IMG/VR virus record: IMGVR_UViG_3300032297_000199
Span: 18,345-82,344 of that record
Strand: one strand, 5' to 3'
DNA: 64,000 nt
From: a virus
Part shown: one piece after another, positions 1 through 5,593 of the stretch
How the letters are laid out: the number at the start of each line of letters is the position of its first letter
Position numbering within the stretch: position 1 is the first letter of the stretch
Notes under the pieces: model-generated
Told to the model about the DNA's origin: nothing
The model's input: only the letters and a program-made list of their open reading frames with translations
Databases searched by the model: none
Translations under genes and position numbers: made by a program

Positions 1-446
1 GATCGCAAGTAAGGGCAGTTGCACTTGATTCACTCAGTACAGGGTCGTTCATTGAGGGATATTTGATTCCGACCGGAACTAACTGGACAATTATTCCTAA
101 TAATGTATTCCCTGCAAATAGTCCTACCCTAAATTACAGTAATTGGCATTTTACTATTGGTGGAACATTTACTACCTCAACAGTATTTCCTATTAGAAGT
201 TTTAGCACATCAATGTCTACAAGTACATCAACTGGTGCTATCCAATTAACTGGCGGTATTGGTATGGGTGGTAGTTTGTTTGTCGGACAATGGGTTGTTC
301 CTCAGAATGTTAGTTCTGCAACCATTAAAAACTATATTGGTACTCCAACAGGTGCCACGGTATTCTTAACAGGTGCCGGATATAACAAACCTGCATATTG
401 GGATGGTACTAAATGGTACACTATGAACGGTAACGCTCTATATTAA
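1..446 (+). CDS. C-terminal end of an adhesin/tail-fibre-like protein (5' partial)
   Basis: The frame is open from the first bases of the window, so the gene begins outside it; the TTG at 63 is internal. The visible ~147 residues contain one TSTSTGAIQLTGGIGMGG unit, the repeat that builds the large minus-strand proteins at 43559-57593, and end in a small tryptophan-rich module (YWDGTKW). This points to the distal end of a virion adhesin. It is the only copy of this repeat family on the plus strand. It is followed by a 13-bp inverted repeat and a glycan-type enzyme cassette. The exact virion position is unknown. Confidence 0.7.
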   Translation, partial: SQVRAVALDSLSTGSFIEGYLIPTGTNWTIIPNNVFPANSPTLNYSNWHFTIGGTFTTSTVFPIRSFSTSMSTSTSTGAIQLTGGIGMGGSLFVGQWVVPQNVSSATIKNYIGTPTGATVFLTGAGYNKPAYWDGTKWYTMNGNALY

Positions 447-460
447 CGCCTAGGTTGCAT

Positions 461-499
461 TGTGTACCGTAAATATGTTAAACTATTTTACGGTACACA
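461..499. promoter_or_regulatory. Perfect 13-bp inverted repeat with 13-nt loop
   Basis: TGTGTACCGTAAA (461-473) is the exact reverse complement of TTTACGGTACACA (487-499). It fills most of the gap between the adhesin stop (446) and the methyltransferase ATG (503). No T-run follows on the plus strand, so a simple intrinsic terminator is unlikely. A TAAATA core (470-475), like the late promoters elsewhere here, overlaps the left arm. It may be an operator, an mRNA processing hairpin, or a combined hairpin and promoter. Confidence 0.6.
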
Positions 500-502
500 A
501 AT

Positions 503-1180
503 ATGGCAACAATCACAAAAGAAAAATATCAAGAACACGAGTTAATTCCAAACATTGAATATTGTTTAGAACAAGCTCTTTTAGACAATTCTGAAATTCC
601 AGAATACAGTCTACAGATTCCTGGAATGAGCGGAATCAAGTATAGACACTTTATTAATAATCTACTTCGCAGTTTAGAAAATCCAAAGTACTTAGAAATT
701 GGTACATGGAAAGGATCTACTCTATGTGCTGCCATTGGCGGAATCGAAGGCGTAACAGCCTTAGCAGTTGATAACTACGGTTATGGTGGCGCAACAGAAG
801 ATGAAGTAAATGATAATGTTAATCAAGTAAAAAGCAACTCATCAAACATTACAATCTTAAATCAAGACTTTGTAGATTTTGATTTTGCAGCTCACGGTAA
901 ATTCGATGTATATCTTTATGACGGAGGTCATACACAAGAAGAACATTATGATGCTATTGTTAGAGCAGTCCCTGCATTAGAAGATATTTCCATTATTATT
1001 ATTGATGATTGGAATAATCACGATAACACTGTGTCGCATATTAAAACAGGAACTTACGACGGTTTTAAAGATGCAGGCTTAGAAATTCTTTATAAGTTTG
1101 AAGTTGAGACCGGAGTTAACCCTCCATTCCCAAGCGAGTGGCACAACGGCTACGGCGTATTTTTAGTTAAGAAATCATAA
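503..1180 (+). CDS. Class I SAM-dependent methyltransferase
   Basis: A 225-residue protein with a Rossmann methyltransferase core. Motif I is YLEIGTWKGST (about residues 63-73), an acidic ribose-binding position follows in LAVD (D90), DGGH lies at 140-143 and IIIIDDWNN at 165-172. This arrangement resembles the Methyltransf_24 group, often linked to sugar or small-molecule methylation. There is no DNA-methyltransferase NPPY/DPPY motif, so DNA modification is unlikely. The stop overlaps the next ATG (ATGA at 1180), so it is probably co-translated with the two glycosyltransferase-like genes downstream. The substrate cannot be read from sequence; a virion or cell-surface glycan is an inference from neighbours. 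Confidence 0.75.
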   Translation: MATITKEKYQEHELIPNIEYCLEQALLDNSEIPEYSLQIPGMSGIKYRHFINNLLRSLENPKYLEIGTWKGSTLCAAIGGIEGVTALAVDNYGYGGATEDEVNDNVNQVKSNSSNITILNQDFVDFDFAAHGKFDVYLYDGGHTQEEHYDAIVRAVPALEDISIIIIDDWNNHDNTVSHIKTGTYDGFKDAGLEILYKFEVETGVNPPFPSEWHNGYGVFLVKKS

Positions 1181-1950
1181 TGACAACTTTTTCACATTCA
1201 GGCACCTATGGTGATCTAATTTACTCATTGAGTATTACAAAACATCTCGGAGGTGGGGATTTTTATCTTCGTCTAAACAACATGGACGAAATGGCTCGAC
1301 GCACTTTTGGTCCACAAGCAACAGCTGGAGATCATGCTGGCGAGATGACAGAAGCTCAATTCCACGGACTAACAGAATTTATGAAAAGCCAACCGTACAT
1401 TAACAGTTGGAACATTTATAATGGTGAACACATTGACTATGCGCTAGAAGATAGCGGCAAAGAAATTGTTAAGCAACAAGGAAATTATACATTTGCTTAT
1501 GCTCGGTCTGTCGGAGTCGATCCGGCTCAGTACTACAAGGAATTTATGTTAGAACCTTGGCTAACTGTAAAGAATCCTATTAAGGTACCCGGAAAACCTA
1601 TTGTAGTTAATCGAGTCAATAGACACTTGTACGGGTGCGATCCTACTGCTAAGAACTGGCAAAATTTCTTTAATCGTGGGCTTGCAGAGTACGGAGTGTA
1701 TGTAGGTAAACCTGAAGAACACGCATGGTTTGAAGACTTCTTTAAAGTTAAGATTCAACATTACAGAACATATGACATTTTAGAATGTGCTCGTGTTATT
1801 GCAGGTGCTGAACAATTTGTCGGAAGTCAAAGTATGTGTCTAAGTCTAGCAATTGGTCTAGGTAAAACATATTTTTGTGAGTGCCGAAAAGACTTGCCCT
1901 TACAAAACAATGAATGTTATTTTGTGAGGCCAAATGGACACTACATGTAA
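1180..1950 (+). CDS. GT-B/GT9-like glycosyltransferase paralogue A
   Basis: A 256-residue protein. The N-terminus FSHSGTYGDLIYSLSITK resembles the glycine-rich GDxxxxL start of GT9 (heptosyltransferase-like) enzymes, followed by GGGDFYLRLNNMD. Near the C-terminus, EQFVGSQSMCLSLAIGLGKT matches in pattern the GT9 nucleotide-sugar signature (F-G-x-S-G...A-x-LG-K). It is a tandem paralogue of the next gene, which shares the same N- and C-terminal motifs. The start overlaps the methyltransferase stop and its end overlaps the next ORF by 17 nt. Glycosyltransferase activity is inferred from motif pattern only. The protein is shorter than typical GT9 enzymes (about 320-350 residues). Confidence 0.5.
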   Translation: MTTFSHSGTYGDLIYSLSITKHLGGGDFYLRLNNMDEMARRTFGPQATAGDHAGEMTEAQFHGLTEFMKSQPYINSWNIYNGEHIDYALEDSGKEIVKQQGNYTFAYARSVGVDPAQYYKEFMLEPWLTVKNPIKVPGKPIVVNRVNRHLYGCDPTAKNWQNFFNRGLAEYGVYVGKPEEHAWFEDFFKVKIQHYRTYDILECARVIAGAEQFVGSQSMCLSLAIGLGKTYFCECRKDLPLQNNECYFVRPNGHYM

Positions 1951-2728
1951 ATCTTTTAGCCATAGCGGTACGCTTGGCGATGTATTAACTAGTCTGTGTA
2001 TTGTAAAGATCCTCGGTGGCGGGGATTTTTACTTGAAGCTAAACAATATGGACAAAATGATTCAAGAAAAGTTAGGCTGGCCTAATGCTGGTGTTCATAG
2101 CGGTCGTATGACTCAGAAAGACTTTGATATGTTAGAGCCTCTAATGAAAAGTCAAAGTTTCATCAAGAGCTTCCAAGTATGGAACGGCGAACAAGTTACA
2201 AACGAGTTTGAAGAAGTATGTAGACATCACCAAGCAAGCGGTTGGTGGCCTAGGAATTTTAGTAATCAATATGCATCTAGTCAAGACATAAATCCAGAAG
2301 AAAATTTTGAACAGCTACAGCAACAACCTTGGTTAGAGTGCAAAGATCCTATTAAGATTCCAGGTAGGCCAGTTGTTATTAGTCGTAATGAAAAATATCT
2401 AGACGGTGCTCCAGTGTATAATCCAATCTGGAAAGAGTGGATTGATTACGGATTAGCTGATAGATGTGTATTTGTTGGACATCCTAGCGAACACGCATGG
2501 TTTGAAGATCTATACAAATGTGAAGTTGATTATTATCCCACTGAAGATATGTTACACCTAAGTCGAGTGTTAGCAGGATGTGAATTGTTTATAGGCAATC
2601 AAAGCATGCCGGGAACAATGGCTTCGATTGCCTTAGGTAAGACAAGTAGGATTGAGTTAAGGAAGAATGAAACCCAAACTAATAATGAGTTCTTCTATCC
2701 TTATCGTCTTAATGTTAGCTATTTTTAA
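1934..2728 (+). CDS. GT-B/GT9-like glycosyltransferase paralogue B
   Basis: A 264-residue paralogue of the preceding gene: FSHSGTLGDVLTSLCIVK at residues 8-25, GGGDFYLKLNNMDKM next, VGHPSEHAWFEDLYK in the middle and ELFIGNQSMPGTMASIALGKT-like text near the end. The pair looks like a tandem duplication that has diverged. Its 3' end overlaps the convergent deoxyribonucleotidase gene by 14 nt. It probably acts with paralogue A and the methyltransferase, perhaps adding and capping sugars on a fibre or host surface; this is inference from operon structure. Confidence 0.5.
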   Translation: MDTTCKSFSHSGTLGDVLTSLCIVKILGGGDFYLKLNNMDKMIQEKLGWPNAGVHSGRMTQKDFDMLEPLMKSQSFIKSFQVWNGEQVTNEFEEVCRHHQASGWWPRNFSNQYASSQDINPEENFEQLQQQPWLECKDPIKIPGRPVVISRNEKYLDGAPVYNPIWKEWIDYGLADRCVFVGHPSEHAWFEDLYKCEVDYYPTEDMLHLSRVLAGCELFIGNQSMPGTMASIALGKTSRIELRKNETQTNNEFFYPYRLNVSYF

Positions 2729-3227
2729 GTGACTCTAAAATAGCAATTACTTCGTCGAGAGCAGGTTGAGGATTTTTATATACAACACGAATAGAATGAC
2801 CGCCTGCGTCTTTCCATTGCTGACAATTATCTAATCTATCGTCTACTAATATATCGCCTGCTGTACAGTGACTTTGTTTATCAGTGCTATATGGTCCAAA
2901 CATTACAGGAATATCTGGATATCTATTTTGCACCCATAGCATCTTGTCATAGAATGCCCATGGAAAGTCATTTCCCTTAGGAATCGCAGTTAAAAACTTT
3001 AGTTGCCATCCATGATTATCTCTAAATTTTCTTGCATTGCCTACTAGTGAATCTGCCCAAGGTGTTTTCGGTAAGTCTTTAAACCAGCGTTTATTTTCTC
3101 GAATTTTAACCCAGTCGTCAAATGCCCAACGATGTGAATCTGGATCCTTCTCGAAACCAATAAACTCTTTTGCGGCCTGGTCGAAGTCTGCGACTACGCC
3201 ATCCATATCTAAATAAAATGTTTTCAT
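2715..3227 (-). CDS. 5'(3')-deoxyribonucleotidase-like HAD phosphatase
   Basis: Start chosen at the ATG at 3227, giving 170 residues and placing the HAD motif at the very N-terminus: LDMDGVVADFD (nucleophile D7, acid D9). Upstream in-frame codons would run through the preceding terminator. Motif III/IV-like DILVDDRLDNC follows near residue 135. Length and motifs match the NT5C-type deoxyribonucleotidases common in large phages, which dephosphorylate dNMPs in nucleotide salvage. TATAAT lies a few bases upstream of the start codon on this strand. It converges with and overlaps the glycosyltransferase gene by 14 nt. Confidence 0.75.
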   Translation of the reverse strand: MKTFYLDMDGVVADFDQAAKEFIGFEKDPDSHRWAFDDWVKIRENKRWFKDLPKTPWADSLVGNARKFRDNHGWQLKFLTAIPKGNDFPWAFYDKMLWVQNRYPDIPVMFGPYSTDKQSHCTAGDILVDDRLDNCQQWKDAGGHSIRVVYKNPQPALDEVIAILESLKNS

Positions 3228-3258
3228 AATGATATTATACATTCTTTTTTGAAAAAGA

Positions 3259-3282
3259 AAAAGTGGGACTATGCCCACTTTT
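3259..3282 (-). terminator. Intrinsic terminator
   Basis: A perfect 9-bp stem, AAAAGTGGG / CCCACTTTT (3259-3267 with 3274-3282), has a 6-nt loop and is followed on the minus strand by a T-rich tract (TTTTTCTTTTT). The stop codon of the upstream reading frame (3269-3271) lies inside the loop, so the terminator is embedded in the gene end. Confidence 0.8.
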
Positions 3283-3454
3283 CTCTGTACTTTGCTAATG
3301 CAAGCTGCCTTGCAAGAAACAATCTCCAACGAATATGTTCTGGTAATTCTTCATCGTCATTGACAATTTTGATATCCCGAACTAATTCTGGACGGCGATA
3401 AGCAACATGCAGATCTAATTCACCTGCAATATCGTCATCGCTGTCATCGAGATC
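3269..3454 (-). CDS. Conserved-looking phage frame without a visible start codon
   Basis: About 61 residues that look like real protein: acidic start (DLDDSDDDIAGELDLHV), then YRRPELVRDIKIVND and LPEHIRWRLFLARQ, ending in YREKWA. The part of this frame upstream of 3455 is the out-of-frame shadow of the exported-protein gene. No ATG, GTG or TTG lies in frame in the unique part. The preceding gene ends at AAG TGA and this frame continues one base later, so a +1 frameshift, a non-standard start such as ATT, a start lost when the exported gene was inserted, or a sequencing indel could each explain it. Function unknown. Confidence 0.45.
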   Translation of the reverse strand, partial: DLDDSDDDIAGELDLHVAYRRPELVRDIKIVNDDEELPEHIRWRLFLARQLALAKYREKWA

Positions 3455-3698
3455 ACTTCTTAGCTGGAGTTGGCTCAGCAGCCTTTTTGTCGTCCTTTTT
3501 AGCAGGAGCGGCTTTTGCGTCACTGCTTTTAGTGTCGGCTTTTGCAGCCGGTGCGCTGGGTGCAGGAGTACTAGCGGCAGGTGCTGGTGCTGTAACAGCA
3601 GGTTTGGCATCGGCCTTCTTTTCTTCTTTCTTAGCAGGTTCTGCGGCGAAAGCTGTAGCGGCAAACATAGTTGCGATTAAAGTTGCAATCAATTTCAT
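3453..3698 (-). CDS. Small exported Ala/Lys/Pro-rich protein
   Basis: An 81-residue protein with a clear Sec signal peptide: MKLIA, a hydrophobic stretch, then cleavage after AFA at about residue 18. The mature part is low-complexity Ala/Lys/Pro/Asp and probably disordered. A good Shine-Dalgarno (AAGGAAA) precedes the ATG. The sequence style is much like small periplasmic proteins of Betaproteobacteria, and local G+C is visibly higher than in neighbours, so I infer a host-derived passenger gene. It would act in the host periplasm; role unknown. Confidence 0.65.
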   Translation of the reverse strand: MKLIATLIATMFAATAFAAEPAKKEEKKADAKPAVTAPAPAASTPAPSAPAAKADTKSSDAKAAPAKKDDKKAAEPTPAKK

Positions 3699-3740
3699 GA
3701 TAAAGTTTCCTTTTGGTTAATGTAAGAAGAATTATTCCCC

Positions 3741-3752
3741 TACATATATATA
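3741..3752 (-). promoter_or_regulatory. Possible promoter -10 region for the exported-protein gene
   Basis: The 80-nt gap 3699-3778 holds a TA-rich block reading TTATATATATG on the minus strand, about 45 nt upstream of the ATG at 3698. No convincing -35 box is visible and the late TAAATA core is absent. Weak call based on position and composition. Confidence 0.25.
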
Positions 3753-3778
3753 ACGCGATAGCCCGGAAACTAGTTGAC

Positions 3779-4465
3779 TTAGATACTTAATTTTTTATCA
3801 AAAAGATCGCCAATTGTGTCCATTAAATCTCCGAGCTTGCCGGAGTTTCTAAGACTCTTATATGTCAAATTTTGAATACTAAATTCCCCACCGGATGCTA
3901 GTCCTACTTTACGATAGTCGGCTAACATTTCTCTTACTTTTCTACAAACTTCTAAGTTACGGCTTTTAATAGCGTGATTGATAACTTCATCCCACTTTTT
4001 AACTTCTGCTTGTACAGCACTTTTATTATAACCAGTATTATCGGATTTTGGAGGCTTTGTCCATTTTCTACTTAGGATAGAGTATGCAGAACTAACAGCG
4101 GGTTCTGCTAAATCTTCTACATAGAGTTCAACTGGTATTCCGTGTACTTTAATGTCTCGCTGTTCTTTCCAATACTTTCTTTTAGTATCGAACAATTCGC
4201 TTACAGTCATTTCACATTCGACTTCACTGTAATCTACAATTAGATGTAGATCTAAATCAGAATATGGAGAATAGTTATAGTTTGCCTGACTTCCAGAAAT
4301 TATTAAGTCTTTAACATCAACAGGAACTTCTAAAAAATCGTAAAACTCCCTGGCAATATTCAATAATGCAACTGTAACATCAGGCCGTAGATCTTTGCCA
4401 GCCCACAGTTTAGGATTAAGATCTTGGTGTATTTCTACAGGAGGAACGAATTCAAAAATATTCAT
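3779..4465 (-). CDS. Pol-beta-superfamily nucleotidyltransferase
   Basis: A 228-residue protein with the hallmark GS-x10-DLD motif: IISGSQANYNYSPYSDLDLH (G58, S59, D70, D72), and a third carboxylate probably E113 in PVELYVED. This is the minimal catalytic core of DNA-polymerase-beta-like nucleotidyltransferases, which transfer NMPs to nucleic acids, proteins or small molecules. The C-terminal half is helical and charged with no motif I recognise. A late-type promoter lies 5 nt before the ATG. The substrate is unknown; a role in modifying host RNA or protein is speculative. Confidence 0.7.
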   Translation of the reverse strand: MNIFEFVPPVEIHQDLNPKLWAGKDLRPDVTVALLNIAREFYDFLEVPVDVKDLIISGSQANYNYSPYSDLDLHLIVDYSEVECEMTVSELFDTKRKYWKEQRDIKVHGIPVELYVEDLAEPAVSSAYSILSRKWTKPPKSDNTGYNKSAVQAEVKKWDEVINHAIKSRNLEVCRKVREMLADYRKVGLASGGEFSIQNLTYKSLRNSGKLGDLMDTIGDLFDKKLSI

Positions 4466-4470
4466 ATCTA

Positions 4471-4478
4471 TATTTATT
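4471..4478 (-). promoter_or_regulatory. Late-type promoter AATAAATA, 5 nt before ATG
   Basis: On the minus strand AATAAATA ends 5 nt before the nucleotidyltransferase ATG (4465). It overlaps the stop codon of the upstream 2OG-oxygenase-like gene (4474-4476). It matches the T4 late consensus TATAAATA at 7 of 8 positions. No Shine-Dalgarno is present. Confidence 0.6.
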
Positions 4479-5004
4479 TTAACAAGTGATCAGGTGTCTG
4501 AGTAAAATAGCATGTCATACTAATACGAATATCTTTGTTAGCAGTAAACACACAATGTGGCAACTCTGTGCGCCACACTACCGGTTGTTTAAGTTCAAAT
4601 TGATCTATCTCTTCATACCTTGTATACATTAAATCCCAATATACAACCTTACCGCTTTTTCTAAGAATAGGTTTTCCTTTTGTAAATTCGTAAAGTTTAG
4701 TAACTGATCCTATACAATTAAGTATTGGCCATTGTATCCTAGCAGTAGGTGCTAGATAGTCTAAATGCACCGTTGAAGTATCCGTGTCTTTTAATATAAT
4801 AAAGGCAAACTGAGTAGGGACTAGTTCCAGCGATGCAAAGTAATCTTTTAGTTCAGGAACATAAGTTAATACTTTATTAGCGTCAAATTCGTGATTCCAA
4901 AATTCACACTTCTCTAAAAAAGTAGTCTCGTTTTTAATATAAGAATATAACTTTTCTGTTATTAGTTCCCAATTATTACATTCTAAATACCTGAAATTTG
5001 TCAT
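4474..5004 (-). CDS. 2-oxoglutarate/Fe(II) dioxygenase-like protein
   Basis: A 176-residue protein whose pattern fits the aspartyl/asparaginyl-hydroxylase-like double-stranded beta-helix. It has VHLDY (H80, D82 as metal ligands), then IQWPILNC, then LPHCVF (distal H150), and R160 ten residues later as candidate 2OG anchor. Such small phage dioxygenases hydroxylate proteins, nucleotides or other metabolites; the target cannot be told. It is divergent from the AlgH gene across a 28-nt palindromic promoter. The assignment rests on motif order, not on overall similarity. Confidence 0.55.
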   Translation of the reverse strand: MTNFRYLECNNWELITEKLYSYIKNETTFLEKCEFWNHEFDANKVLTYVPELKDYFASLELVPTQFAFIILKDTDTSTVHLDYLAPTARIQWPILNCIGSVTKLYEFTKGKPILRKSGKVVYWDLMYTRYEEIDQFELKQPVVWRTELPHCVFTANKDIRISMTCYFTQTPDHLLK

Positions 5005-5009
5005 ACCAA

Positions 5010-5027
5010 ATATTTACTGGTAAATAT
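5010..5027. promoter_or_regulatory. Palindromic bidirectional late promoter
   Basis: ATATTTAC-TG-GTAAATAT is an 8-bp inverted repeat. Each arm is a GTAAATAT-type late promoter core pointing outward. The cores end 6 nt before the ATG of the dioxygenase-like gene (5004, minus) and 6 nt before the ATG of the AlgH gene (5033, plus). The whole intergenic region is only 28 nt and has no Shine-Dalgarno sequence. Confidence 0.65.
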
Positions 5028-5032
5028 CCCGT

Positions 5033-5593
5033 ATGATAGGTTCTTTGAATTTAACAGGCCATATTTTAGCATCTCAGCCCAAGGGTCCTGACTCGTTATT
5101 TACGAGGGGTATTATAGTTGTAGCCAAGCACAATGACGAAGGTGCTTGGGGTCTCATGGTCAACAAACCGACCACAAGGATTTCTCTTAGCCAAGTAATG
5201 GCCTCTACTGGAATCGCATATTCTGGACAAGAATCAATATATGTCGGTGGCCCTGTTGACACGCATCGAGTGCATGTTATTCATTCTTTAGATTGGCAAA
5301 GTGCTGGGACAGTGCCAGTTACTTCTGAGATAGGAATTACCAGTGAAATGTCTGTAATGTTAGCAATTGCTGGCGGAGAAGGACCTAATTTGTTTAGGAC
5401 TTGTCTAGGAGTTACTGGTTGGGCAGCCGGTCAACTAGACGGAGAGTATAAAGGATTACCTCCGTGGAAGCCGGAACAACGATGGCTCGATGCTCCGGCT
5501 ACAATTGATGCTGTGTTTAATCTAAACAATGACGAACAATGGGAAAAGTGTATCGACATTGTAGCATCTAGTAAAGTATCAGCTTGGTTTTAA
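5033..5593 (+). CDS. algH: AlgH/YqgE (UPF0301) family protein
   Basis: A 186-residue protein matching the full length of the bacterial UPF0301 family: LTGHILASQP at residues 7-16, RGIIVVAKHN (25-34), GAWGLMVNKP (37-46), IYVGGPVD (69-76), then a C-terminal GWAAGQLDGE segment and a final SAWF. AlgH is named for an effect on alginate production in Pseudomonas, but its biochemical role is unsettled. The phage copy is nearly intact and sits as a lone plus-strand gene with a late-type promoter, so it is probably expressed late. It converges on gp41 with a 4-nt overlap. Acquisition from a proteobacterial host is inferred. Confidence 0.85.
   Translation: MIGSLNLTGHILASQPKGPDSLFTRGIIVVAKHNDEGAWGLMVNKPTTRISLSQVMASTGIAYSGQESIYVGGPVDTHRVHVIHSLDWQSAGTVPVTSEIGITSEMSVMLAIAGGEGPNLFRTCLGVTGWAAGQLDGEYKGLPPWKPEQRWLDAPATIDAVFNLNNDEQWEKCIDIVASSKVSAWF

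Noticed and set aside
503-1180. DNA methyltransferase / restriction-modification role
   Set aside because: No DPPY/NPPY or PC motif and no neighbouring nuclease; motifs fit a small-molecule or sugar methyltransferase.
3228-3329. Upstream start at 3329 for the deoxyribonucleotidase
   Set aside because: The extra 34 residues are translated from the terminator hairpin and the neighbouring gene end; the HAD motif begins right after ATG 3227.
3487-3720. Plus-strand 77-residue Ala/Leu-rich ORF that looks like a membrane protein
   Set aside because: It is antisense to the Ala/Lys/Pro-rich exported gene; codon periodicity of that gene creates a hydrophobic shadow. The minus-strand gene has the Shine-Dalgarno and signal peptide.
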